From IMG/VR virus record IMGVR_UViG_3300025687_004658, positions 1 to 22,666 of that record: a DNA stretch of 22,666 nucleotides. One strand, written 5' to 3'. Positions 1 to 7,029 of this stretch are shown here, in pieces (the first letter of the stretch is position 1; every line of letters starts with the position of its first letter). Under the pieces are notes generated by a model. It was not told the DNA's origin and did not search any database. It saw only the letters and a list, made by a program, of their open reading frames with translations. The position numbers and the translations under genes were made by a program. This DNA is from a virus.

Positions 1-1
1 A

Positions 2-76
2 GAAGCAGCGCCAGCAGCGGGCGCAGACAAGGCACAAGATATCCTTGCTATGATCCGCGCACGGCAGTCCTCATAA
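2..76 (+). CDS. C-terminal end of an upstream protein (partial)
   Basis: Frame 2 is open from the window edge to a TAA at 74-76 and gives 24 residues: an Ala/Pro/Gly-rich stretch followed by a short amphipathic helix (KAQDILAMIRARQSS). The other frames give less protein-like sequence. An Ala-rich linker followed by a short charged helix is typical of the C-terminal tail of a phage DNA-metabolism or scaffold protein, but I cannot identify it. The strong terminator 15 bases later supports a real gene end here. Confidence 0.6.
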   Translation, partial: EAAPAAGADKAQDILAMIRARQSS

Positions 77-90
77 TTTAAGGGTATAAT

Positions 91-134
91 ACTCACACCC
101 GAGGTCTTTCTCGGGTGTTGAGTCCTTCTTTTTT
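91..134 (+). terminator. Strong intrinsic terminator
   Basis: A 13-base arm at 91-103 pairs with 110-123, with one bulged T at 119, around a six-base loop (GTCTTT). The core is CACCCGAG/CTCGGGTG, followed by a T-rich run TTCTTTTTT at 126-134. It follows the partial gene ending at 76, so it most likely ends that transcript. A ribosome-binding sequence for the next small ORF starts directly after the T run. Confidence 0.85.
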
Positions 135-144
135 GGAGACGGTT

Positions 145-213
145 ATGATTGAATTACTAATTATTTTAGAGTTTATTGCTCTCGGCAATCTACTATATTG
201 TTTTTCTCGTTAA
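145..213 (+). CDS. 22-residue hydrophobic small ORF
   Basis: The ORF starts with ATG at 145, six bases after a good Shine-Dalgarno GGAG (135-138), and stops with TAA at 211-213. The 22 residues (MIELLIILEFIALGNLLYCF, then SR) are almost all hydrophobic after a Glu, like a single membrane helix. The stop lies four bases before the ATGATG that starts the next gene, which itself has no visible Shine-Dalgarno. It may therefore be a real tiny membrane peptide or a leader ORF that delivers ribosomes to the downstream gene. No family is recognised. Its start signals are better than those of the gene it precedes. Confidence 0.45.
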   Translation: MIELLIILEFIALGNLLYCFSR

Positions 214-217
214 TAAC

Positions 218-1162
218 ATGATGCAGCAAATTGGTCCAACATTTGATGATTTACAACATAAAGTTAAATCAATAACAGGAACCGAAATAGCGTTACCTGA
301 TCACATTGGAGCGTTTGATCAAAATGTTGAATCGTGGGTTCTTAAATTTCTTAACGAAGAATTTACCGGAACAGTATGGTGCGAATATATTTTTGACCAA
401 CAAATTAAAGAAAAATATTCAAATTTAGATCTAAGATTTTCGTTAGATTTATGGTTACAAAATAATTATATCAAAGAATTTGAAGAATATAATATACATC
501 CCGAACGTAATCTCAAAAATTTTCTTTGCACGTTTAATGGCGGCCGACACGTAAGCAGAAAATTATTGACAGCGATTACAGAAAGGTTCAATTGGTTTAA
601 GATTGATTATTCTACTAAAAATTTCATCTTTAACCAGGATGAGATTTATGGACATGTAGATGAAAATGTCCATGCACTTGAACAATTTTATAATAAGTTT
701 TTTAAAGTAAGCGATCAGTTTGCTAACCAGATGTACGGGTTAGATTACACAAGATTTGACCATAAACATAACATTAATGTACTATCACTTCCAATTACAG
801 AAAGTTTTATACATATAGTTAGCGAAACAATGGCAACTAGTTTTTATCCATTTATAACAGAAAAATTCTTGTATAGTGTATCGAATCGAGGATTATTTTT
901 AGCATATGCCCAGCCTGGCTGGCATGCGCAGTTAGAGAATGTATTTGGATTTAAGCCTTTTAAAATATTTGATTACAAGTTTGATTCAATTGCAAATCCT
1001 ATTGTGAGGATTGTTGAGCTATTTACAATGATTTCAAAATTTAGTATATTAGATATTGAAGATTGGAATGATTTGTATCAAATGGAATTTGATACAATTG
1101 AATATAATTATGATCATTTTTATAGCGGAAATTATAAAAAATGTCTTGAAAATATAGCATAG
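218..1162 (+). CDS. Conserved phage/marine protein of unknown function, possibly glycosyltransferase-like
   Basis: This is a 314-residue protein. I chose ATG 218 (tandem ATGATG) over an in-frame TTG at 176, because 176 lies inside the small ORF at 145-213 and lacks a ribosome site; translation is probably coupled to that ORF. The N-terminal half contains an L-C-x-F-N-G-G-R-x-x-S-R-K-L-L segment (103-117). The C-terminal half has SETMATSFYPFITEKF (202-217) followed by a hydrophobic stretch with PGW and GFKPF (near 244-248). A T-E-K motif followed by a 'house-keeping' PGxxxxLxxxGFKxF segment is typical of a widespread phage protein family with no proven role. T-E-K[FL] also recalls the alpha-1,3-fucosyltransferase (GT10) donor-site motif, so a sugar-transfer role is possible but unproven. 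The gene is more AT-rich than uvsX and sits alone between a terminator and a promoter, as an acquired gene would. Confidence 0.75.
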   Translation: MMQQIGPTFDDLQHKVKSITGTEIALPDHIGAFDQNVESWVLKFLNEEFTGTVWCEYIFDQQIKEKYSNLDLRFSLDLWLQNNYIKEFEEYNIHPERNLKNFLCTFNGGRHVSRKLLTAITERFNWFKIDYSTKNFIFNQDEIYGHVDENVHALEQFYNKFFKVSDQFANQMYGLDYTRFDHKHNINVLSLPITESFIHIVSETMATSFYPFITEKFLYSVSNRGLFLAYAQPGWHAQLENVFGFKPFKIFDYKFDSIANPIVRIVELFTMISKFSILDIEDWNDLYQMEFDTIEYNYDHFYSGNYKKCLENIA

Positions 1163-1175
1163 TATGTGCTATAAT
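1146..1175 (+). promoter_or_regulatory. Sigma-70 promoter for the uvsX operon
   Basis: The -35 element TTGAAA is at 1146-1151 and a perfect TATAAT is at 1170-1175, with an 18-base spacer. TG at 1167-1168 makes it an extended -10. Transcription would start near 1182, leaving about 20 bases of leader with the ribosome site AAAGGA (1191-1196) before ATG 1203. The promoter overlaps the last codons of the preceding gene. It would be read by host RNA polymerase without phage factors, in line with early or middle expression of recombination genes. Confidence 0.8.
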
Positions 1176-1202
1176 GTCTAATAACAACGTAAAGGATAAA
1201 CT

Positions 1203-2330
1203 ATGGCTAAACCATTTGATGTAAGTAAATTCCGCAAAGACATTACAAAGTCTATTGACGGGTTGAGCATTGGATTTAATGATCCAACAGATTGGATTTC
1301 AACAGGCAATTATGCTCTTAACTACCTTATCTCAGGCGATTTCCACAAGGGCGTGCCAATGGGTAAGGTTACTGTGTTTGCAGGCGAATCAGGTGCAGGT
1401 AAATCATACTTTGTATCCGGCAACATTGCTAAACACGCCCAACAACAGGGTATCTTTGTTGTAATGATTGACTCGGAAAACGCACTTGATGAACAGTGGC
1501 TACATGCGTTAGGCGTTGATACTTCGGAAGATAAACTACTAAAACTTAGCATGAGTATGATCGACGATGTTGCTAAGACTATTTCAATGTTTATGAAAGA
1601 TTATAAGTCAATGCCAGAAGAGGAACGTCCTAAGGTGTTGTTTATTATTGACTCGTTAGGCATGTTGTTAACACCTACAGATGTTGATCAGTTTGAAAAA
1701 GGCGATATGAAGGGCGACTTAGGTCGTAAGCCTAAGGCATTAACAGCACTTGTTCGTAATACTGTTAATATGATTGGTGCTTATAACGTAGGCTTAGTAG
1801 CAACTAATCACACATATGCTTCGCAAGATATGTTTGATCCAGACGACAAGATTTCAGGCGGTCAAGGCTTTATCTATGCATCATCTATTGTTGTAGCAAT
1901 GCGTAAGTTGAAGCTCAAAGAAGATGAAGATGGCAACAAGACTTCTGAGGTACAAGGTATTCGTGCTGCATGTAAGGTAATGAAGACACGCTATGCTAAA
2001 CCATTTGAAGCAGTTCAGGTTAAGATTCCGTATGAAACTGGTATGAATCCATATTCAGGGCTGGTTGATCTAGCAGAAAAGAAAGGGTTACTAACCAAGT
2101 CTGGTAACCGTTTGCGTTTTGTAGAACGTAGTTCAGGCGAAGAAGTACTTGCGTTCCGAAAGGCGTGGGAAACCAATGCCGACGGAATTCTTGATAGACT
2201 CATGCAAGATTTTGTTTTTGCTGAAGAACAGATAAGTAACGAAGAAGCAAACGTTGCAGATGATATTGTCGAAGATATCAATAACGACGTTGCTGTTACA
2301 GAAGGAGCAGAAGAAGAATATGAGTCCTGA
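1203..2330 (+). CDS. uvsX: UvsX RecA-like recombinase
   Basis: This 375-residue RecA/RAD51-family ATPase forms filaments on single-stranded DNA and promotes strand exchange in T4-type recombination-dependent replication. It has a Walker A GESGAGKS at 61-68, a Walker B VLFIIDS at 145-151, a D-S-E-N-A-L-D-E segment after strand 2 (90-97), and the DNA-binding loop region around 203-222 (TNHTY to ISGGQG). The C-terminal tail is acidic (EEEYES), as in single-strand-binding RecA relatives. Its length is close to T4 UvsX (about 390). The ATG is preceded by AAAGGA. The gene heads an operon with a small acidic protein and a UvsY-like gene, which supports the assignment. It overlaps the next gene by 11 bases. 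Confidence 0.95.
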   Translation: MAKPFDVSKFRKDITKSIDGLSIGFNDPTDWISTGNYALNYLISGDFHKGVPMGKVTVFAGESGAGKSYFVSGNIAKHAQQQGIFVVMIDSENALDEQWLHALGVDTSEDKLLKLSMSMIDDVAKTISMFMKDYKSMPEEERPKVLFIIDSLGMLLTPTDVDQFEKGDMKGDLGRKPKALTALVRNTVNMIGAYNVGLVATNHTYASQDMFDPDDKISGGQGFIYASSIVVAMRKLKLKEDEDGNKTSEVQGIRAACKVMKTRYAKPFEAVQVKIPYETGMNPYSGLVDLAEKKGLLTKSGNRLRFVERSSGEEVLAFRKAWETNADGILDRLMQDFVFAEEQISNEEANVADDIVEDINNDVAVTEGAEEEYES

Positions 2331-2574
2331 GTTGGCTATGGAAATTTGGGAAGCACTACGTCCGCATATTAGTGGTAGCTTCCAGCAAGCAGCAGATGAT
2401 TTTGTAACCGTTTTAATTGAAAATGGTATGAGTGCAAATGAAATTGCTGAAGTATGTCAAGATGCACATTGCATTAAAAGTTTAAAAGAATATGCAGACG
2501 AAGACGTCATTTCAAATTATGAAGATGACGACGATGATTTTGGTTTTTACGACGACGACAACGATCAATACTAA
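2320..2574 (+). CDS. Small protein with highly acidic C-terminal tail
   Basis: This is an 84-residue protein. ATG 2320 is chosen because AAGGAG (2302-2307) and AAGAAG (2311-2316) precede it and it overlaps the uvsX stop by 11 bases; an upstream in-frame ATG at 2254 would be deep inside uvsX. Residues 1-60 look helical (LAMEIWEALRPHIS, then a VLIENGMSANEIAEVC segment). The last 20 or so residues are dominated by Asp/Glu with Tyr and Phe. No family is recognised by name. The position between uvsX and the uvsY-like gene suggests a role in recombination or its regulation. An acidic tail could mimic DNA or contact a single-strand-binding protein, but that is inference. Confidence 0.8.
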   Translation: MSPELAMEIWEALRPHISGSFQQAADDFVTVLIENGMSANEIAEVCQDAHCIKSLKEYADEDVISNYEDDDDDFGFYDDDNDQY

Positions 2575-3026
2575 TGTGGTATAATAAAGTAACACAGGAT
2601 CTTTCTCAGCTTCCTGCGTTCATTGATTATTACAATGATGAATTGCAGGAAGCAAAGCGAGAAGTTCGCATTGGTGGTAATGTAGAACAAAATATTAAAT
2701 TATTGCCTGGTGTTACAGAGCATAGATTTAATCAGCTTCAAGAAATCGAAGCTGTGTTAAATTATCTCAATATTGAATTACGTAAAATTAGACGTAAGCA
2801 CTTTCAAAAATATTTAGAAGGTTATGCACGAGCATTAACAAGTCGTGACGCAGAAAAGTATGTCGATGGTGAAGGCGAAGTAATTGACATGGAAATGCTA
2901 ATCAATGAAGTAGCACTATTGCGCAATCGTTGGTTAGGCATTATGAAAGGTCTTGACACCAAGCAATGGCAAATGGGCCATATTGTTAAATTAAGAACAG
3001 CAGGAATGGAAGATGTCTCAGTTTAA
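2574..3026 (+). CDS. uvsY: UvsY-like recombination mediator
   Basis: This is a 150-residue protein, close to T4 UvsY (137). UvsY loads UvsX onto gp32-coated single-stranded DNA. The N-terminal part is a helical segment (LPAFIDYYNDELQEAKREV), then a long basic helix (LNIELRKIRRKHFQKYLEGY, about residues 67-86). A C-terminal segment, NRWLGIMKGLDTKQWQMGHI then VKLR (near 117-140), resembles the UvsY ending in which a long helix is followed by a 'RGF-x-IK' type motif. There is no catalytic motif, as expected. The neighbour uvsX is the strongest support. The start overlaps the previous stop (TAATG). The assignment rests on remembered family patterns, not on a search. Confidence 0.7.
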   Translation: MWYNKVTQDLSQLPAFIDYYNDELQEAKREVRIGGNVEQNIKLLPGVTEHRFNQLQEIEAVLNYLNIELRKIRRKHFQKYLEGYARALTSRDAEKYVDGEGEVIDMEMLINEVALLRNRWLGIMKGLDTKQWQMGHIVKLRTAGMEDVSV

Positions 3027-3756
3027 TCCAGGACAATCAACACTAGACTTGTTAGCAAGTTATGATACTTTTATGGAAAGTATTGATACATTAGTTGATA
3101 TGGGTTGCGGAAACGGCGATGACGTTGCTTGGTGGGCAACACGATCCATTGAGGACGATGATGGAAATCAAATTCCTCTAAACATTAAATGCTTAGGCGT
3201 TGATTTAATTTCTAATGTTCCTGCAATACGTCCGCACAAAAATGCAACGTACCGCAAAACAGATTTTGAAAAATTTAAATTGGAAAAAGCTGACAAGCCC
3301 GTTGACGTAATATGGTGTAATAATAGTTTTCAATATGCTATTAATCCCATTGAAACATTAAAGAACTGGTGGAAAGCAATGAGTGAAGGCGGAATGCTTG
3401 CATTGATTGTGCCATCAACCACTGAAATTACATATAATCGTTTAGACTTTACGCAACCAGAATATGTCTATCATCATTATACCACGGTTAATTTATTGCA
3501 TATGCTATCATTATCTGGATTTGATTGTGCATTTATGCAGAAGTTACCAGGCGACCCTTGGATCAAAGCGGTAGTATATAAAACAGCAATTGAGCCAATG
3601 GACCCACGTACTACACGTTGGTACCACATAGCAGAACATGATAATTTATTACCAGAATCTGCACGCAACAGTATTAACAAATTTGGTTATCTTAGACAAC
3701 AAGATCTCGTTCTTGAATGGCTTGATCATAGTCTGCATTGGCTTGGCGAAGATTAA
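3013..3756 (+). CDS. Class I SAM-dependent methyltransferase
   Basis: This is a 247-residue protein with the SAM-binding motif I VDMGCGNGDD (28-37), an acidic residue ending the next strand (LGVDLISN), a motif IV-like VDVIWCNNSFQY, and a post-motif G-G-M-L-A-L-I-V-P-S strand. The layout resembles small-molecule methyltransferases of the Tam/UbiE type, but the substrate is not readable. It overlaps the uvsY-like gene by 14 bases and ends its operon. It is the last gene before the 30-base gap that carries a late-type motif. The methyl acceptor could be a sugar, lipid, small molecule or nucleic acid. Confidence 0.85.
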   Translation: MSQFNPGQSTLDLLASYDTFMESIDTLVDMGCGNGDDVAWWATRSIEDDDGNQIPLNIKCLGVDLISNVPAIRPHKNATYRKTDFEKFKLEKADKPVDVIWCNNSFQYAINPIETLKNWWKAMSEGGMLALIVPSTTEITYNRLDFTQPEYVYHHYTTVNLLHMLSLSGFDCAFMQKLPGDPWIKAVVYKTAIEPMDPRTTRWYHIAEHDNLLPESARNSINKFGYLRQQDLVLEWLDHSLHWLGED

Positions 3757-3773
3757 TCATTAACTACGCAGAT

Positions 3774-3781
3774 AATAAATA
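3774..3781 (+). promoter_or_regulatory. T4-late-type promoter motif AATAAATA
   Basis: AATAAATA sits in the 30-base gap between the methyltransferase stop (3756) and ATG 3787. T4-like late promoters use NATAAATA, with transcription starting about five bases beyond it. Here exactly five bases (CTACA) separate the motif from the ATG, so initiation would fall on the first base of the start codon. No Shine-Dalgarno is visible upstream of this ATG, which fits a leaderless transcript. Confidence 0.5.
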
Positions 3782-3786
3782 CTACA

Positions 3787-4560
3787 ATGAAAATTGTAGT
3801 AGCCACCGGGGGTTTTGACCCTATCCACAGCGGACATATCCGCTATTTAGAAGCAGCAAAAGCGTTAGGTGCTTACTTGATTGTAGGTATAAATTCTGAT
3901 GACTGGCTCGAGCGTAAAAAAGGACGTTCGTTCATGCCATGGTCTGAGCGTGCTGCTATTGTTCGCGCATTAGGTTGTGTTGACGAAGTTATTGCTTTTG
4001 ATGACTCAGACGGATCTGCTTGTAAAGCAATTGAATATGCTCTTGGTGTTAAAAACGATACACGTAACTGGATTCCATTTGATAGTGTAATATTCGCTAA
4101 CGGCGGAGATAGAACTCGAGATAACATTCCAGAAATGGTATTTGAAGAAGTAGAGTTTGTGTTTGGAGTCGGCGGCGAAGATAAAGCAAATAGTAGCTCA
4201 TGGATACTTGAAGAATGGAAATCACCTAAAACCGTTCGACAATGGGGATACTATCGTGTATTGCACGAAGTAGAAGGTTGTAAAGTAAAAGAGCTTACAG
4301 TTGATCCGGGCAAAAGTTTGTCTATGCAAAAGCATGCACAACGTAATGAGTATTGGCTTGTTAGTGAAGGTAAGTGTATTGTTAATAGTAGATTAGAATC
4401 CGGATACACAATACCACCTAAACAATTAGAAAAGCATGATGAATTTACTATTATTTGTGGCGAGTGGCACCAACTAACTAATCCCTTTGATAAGCCGTGT
4501 AGAGTTGTAGAAATACAATACGGCAATCGCTGCGATGAAGACGACATTACAAGATTATGA
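3787..4560 (+). CDS. Cytidylyltransferase-like nucleotidyltransferase fused to a cupin domain
   Basis: This 257-residue protein has two domains. Residues 1-145 form an HxGH nucleotidyltransferase of the GCT/RfaE-C type: G-G-F-D-P-I-H-S-G-H at 8-17, the LIVGINSD strand (31-38), an ANGGD segment (104-108), and NSSS (135-138) in place of the usual ISTT. Such enzymes couple CTP or ATP to a sugar-phosphate or polyol-phosphate. Residues 153-250 form a cupin like the C-terminus of mannose-6-phosphate isomerase: H183/E188 in the first motif and H228 in the second (GEWHQLTNP). The fusion suggests one chain that both processes and activates a sugar phosphate. It opens the glycan island and overlaps the next gene by ATGA. 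Substrate and nucleotide are not determined. Confidence 0.85.
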   Translation: MKIVVATGGFDPIHSGHIRYLEAAKALGAYLIVGINSDDWLERKKGRSFMPWSERAAIVRALGCVDEVIAFDDSDGSACKAIEYALGVKNDTRNWIPFDSVIFANGGDRTRDNIPEMVFEEVEFVFGVGGEDKANSSSWILEEWKSPKTVRQWGYYRVLHEVEGCKVKELTVDPGKSLSMQKHAQRNEYWLVSEGKCIVNSRLESGYTIPPKQLEKHDEFTIICGEWHQLTNPFDKPCRVVEIQYGNRCDEDDITRL

Positions 4561-5240
4561 AACCAATTCCAATTTTTATAGGTTATGACCCGAGAGAAGC
4601 AATCGCATATCACACGTGTGCTAATTCGATCATTAGACACGCAAGTAAGCCAGTTTCTATTATCCCGCTTGCATTAAATTTATTTGATGATTACAAAGAA
4701 ACACACACAGATGGGTCAAATCACTTTATATACAGCAGATTTCTTGTTCCGCATTTAATGGATTATGTAGGTTGGGCAATTTTTATAGACGGTGATATGA
4801 TTGTGCGCGATGATATTGTTAAACTATGGGATTTGCGTGAAATGGACAAAGACGTAATGGTAGTTAAACACGACTATGAAACTAAGATGACAACAAAGTA
4901 TCTTGGTAGTAAAAATGAAAACTATCCACGTAAGAATTGGTCAAGTGTTATACTTTGGAATTGCAACAGCCACCCTAATAGGATATTAAAACCAGAATAC
5001 ATTCAAAAATCAACTGGTGCTCACTTACATCGTTTTAGTTGGCTTAAAGATGAACGCATTGGCGAACTACCTCCAGAATGGAACTGGCTTCCAGATGAAT
5101 ATGGTGAGAATCCCGATGCTAAGTTATTACATTATACATTAGGCACACCGAGTTTTCACGAATTTGCTAATACGCCAATGGGTAGTGAATGGCATCGAGA
5201 ACGTATTTTTACTGAGTATTGCGAACAGCACAATTTATGA
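4557..5240 (+). CDS. GT-A glycosyltransferase, GT8-like
   Basis: This is a 227-residue protein. The N-terminus PIPIFIGYDPREAIAYH followed by a Y-S-R-F-L-V-P segment (59-66) and the metal-binding D-G-D at 78-80 (IFIDGDM) are typical of GT8-type retaining enzymes that use nucleotide sugars. A C-terminal HYTLGTP segment supplies the usual late His. No membrane segment is visible, so it is probably cytoplasmic. It overlaps both neighbours by four bases (ATGA), so translation is coupled. Donor and acceptor are unknown. Confidence 0.88.
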   Translation: MKPIPIFIGYDPREAIAYHTCANSIIRHASKPVSIIPLALNLFDDYKETHTDGSNHFIYSRFLVPHLMDYVGWAIFIDGDMIVRDDIVKLWDLREMDKDVMVVKHDYETKMTTKYLGSKNENYPRKNWSSVILWNCNSHPNRILKPEYIQKSTGAHLHRFSWLKDERIGELPPEWNWLPDEYGENPDAKLLHYTLGTPSFHEFANTPMGSEWHRERIFTEYCEQHNL

Positions 5241-6178
5241 TAAAATTGTATGGAATTGAAGGCGCTTTAAAATCTGCATTTCCTGGATTGGAAAAAGGGT
5301 TAAAGCGTCACGGAGATCAATTTAAAACGGTCAATTATACACAAGCAGATGATGGCGATTGCTACATTCAAACAAATCTAATTAAGCCTAAAGTAATGCG
5401 TAATGCTGATCGTAATCTTGCATACAGTTATATACGGGATTCAGGTAAACCATATCTAGTGAACGAATCACCTAGTTTTAGACGTCACTTGGGTTGGGCT
5501 AGATTAGGTTGGTACAGCTATAAATGGACTGAAGGGTTGTTTGGTAATGAAAATTCTCCTCCGGATCGTTGGAATAAATTTGAAAGTGAAACTGGTATAA
5601 CATTTAAAGACTGGAATTCTCCAGGAGATTCGATACTTGTAATGTGTCAAAAAGAAGGTGATTCTAGCCTCTTAGAGATGTATGAAAAATATGATAGTTT
5701 TTATGATTGGCTTGAAGAATTAATTGTTGATATACGCAAGCACTCTGACAGACCTATTATTATACGCCCTCATCCTCGCAATAGGGAAAAAGGATTAAAG
5801 CTGGCAACAAAGTTGCAATTAAAATTAAACGATCCTACAATTACTGTAAGCCAAAACACAGATTCATTAGGTGATTATTTGTCAAGTCCAAATCGTGCTG
5901 ATGGGTTGTACCAAGATTTGAAACAAGCCTGGTGTGTAGTAACTTATAATAGTTTAAGTGCCATTGAAGCAATATGCGAAGGCATTCCAACATTTGCGTT
6001 AAACGACGGCTCGATGATTTGGCCTGTTGCACTTAAAGATTTGTCGCAGATAGAAAATTTACCTTACGACATAGATTTAACACAGTGGAAATACGATATT
6101 GCGTATACACAATGGACTGGTAAAGAGCATGCGTCGGGAGAGTCGTGGGCACATTTAAAACCACTGGTGTTCAAATGA
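5237..6178 (+). CDS. GT-B-like transferase, paralogue 1 (capsule-synthesis type)
   Basis: This is a 313-residue protein. ATG 5237 overlaps the previous stop as ATGA and is preferred over an upstream in-frame TTG (5219). The C-terminal half has DRPIIIRPHPR (171-181), then AWCVVTYNS (231-239), a LKDLSQIE segment and an ending W-x-Y-D-I-A-Y-T-Q-W. The R-P-H-P plus (T/Y)-x-S layout recalls the KpsS/KpsC-type capsule transferases of GT-B fold, though I could not check this. Four more genes here (7026, 7783, 8771 and 12775) share the same ordered motifs. It is the best-preserved copy, along with the 12775 copy, and likely transfers a sugar to a growing glycan. Confidence 0.75.
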   Translation: MIKLYGIEGALKSAFPGLEKGLKRHGDQFKTVNYTQADDGDCYIQTNLIKPKVMRNADRNLAYSYIRDSGKPYLVNESPSFRRHLGWARLGWYSYKWTEGLFGNENSPPDRWNKFESETGITFKDWNSPGDSILVMCQKEGDSSLLEMYEKYDSFYDWLEELIVDIRKHSDRPIIIRPHPRNREKGLKLATKLQLKLNDPTITVSQNTDSLGDYLSSPNRADGLYQDLKQAWCVVTYNSLSAIEAICEGIPTFALNDGSMIWPVALKDLSQIENLPYDIDLTQWKYDIAYTQWTGKEHASGESWAHLKPLVFK

Positions 6179-7029
6179 AAAGATTAGCAGTTACAACATT
6201 TAATCGTAGTTATTATGACGGATTAGCAAAACGTATGGTCGAAACGTTCATTGAGTTTTGGCCTAAGGACGTTATGCTGGTGTGTTATTTAGAAGATATG
6301 GACGCAAGCGAACTACCTAAAGCAGACAATGTAGTTGGACTTGATGTATTCGAACGTTGCAATCCCGGATTACAAAATTATTTAGATTTTATCGGAGATC
6401 ACTTCAGTAGAGGTTTTGCATATAAAGCATACACTTGGATTGATGCTGCAAGGAACAGAGAAGTAGATCAAGTTATCTATTTAGACGCTGACGTGATTAC
6501 ATATAAACCCGTTACTAATCAGTGGTTAGACACAGTACTACCTAAGAATAATTTAGTTGCATATATGGGTGTAACAATGAACAAGGGTAAATGGAAAGGT
6601 ATTAACAAACCTCATTCGGATTCAGGCCTGTATTGGTTCGATCCTAATCATCCTTACGCACAAAAGTTTGTTGATCGTTACGAAGACATCTATAACAGTC
6701 ATGTTATTAAAGAAGACAAAACTCGTTTTCCTAAACCTAACGATGCGTATGTGTTAATTGATTGTATATTAGATGCAGAAGCACACGGAGTAAAGTGTAG
6801 AGACTTTCATCCTGAACGTAAAGCGTTAAGTCCATTGAAAGAAACAGAACTCGGCAAATACTTTAGACATTTTAAAGCAGCACGCAAGCATGATCCTGAG
6901 ATGGATAAATTCATTGATGCTATACTTGCGGGTGCAGACCCAGAAAAATTAGAAGAAGAACATAAGGGCAAAGTTAAACTTAAAGAACAAACTGATACAC
7001 GATTTGTCAGAGAGTGGAAGAACAAGTGA
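6175..7029 (+). CDS. GT-A glycosyltransferase with DAD motif
   Basis: This is a 284-residue protein. ATG 6175 overlaps the previous stop as ATGA and is chosen over an upstream GTG (6145). The start LAVTTFNRSYYDGLAKRMVE is followed by YLDADV, a D-x-D at 104-106, that would bind metal and nucleotide sugar. Near the end, YFRHFKAARKH matches YLDHLKGARKH in the minus-strand protein at 11958-12764; the two also share the V-T-T-F start, so they are paralogues. A charged C-terminal extension of about 45 residues (E/K-rich) is unlike the paralogue and may be a coiled or docking tail. The acceptor is unknown. Confidence 0.87.
   Translation: MKRLAVTTFNRSYYDGLAKRMVETFIEFWPKDVMLVCYLEDMDASELPKADNVVGLDVFERCNPGLQNYLDFIGDHFSRGFAYKAYTWIDAARNREVDQVIYLDADVITYKPVTNQWLDTVLPKNNLVAYMGVTMNKGKWKGINKPHSDSGLYWFDPNHPYAQKFVDRYEDIYNSHVIKEDKTRFPKPNDAYVLIDCILDAEAHGVKCRDFHPERKALSPLKETELGKYFRHFKAARKHDPEMDKFIDAILAGADPEKLEEEHKGKVKLKEQTDTRFVREWKNK

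Noticed and set aside
85-90. TATAAT just before the first terminator
   Set aside because: No -35 at 16-18 bases and the hairpin follows directly; it would transcribe into its own terminator.
2580-2585. TATAAT just after the start of the uvsY-like gene
   Set aside because: Inside coding sequence with no -35 and no gene start downstream that needs it.
4251-4640. 129-codon open frame on the minus strand
   Set aside because: Opposite the cupin and GT8-like genes; no family features and no start signal.
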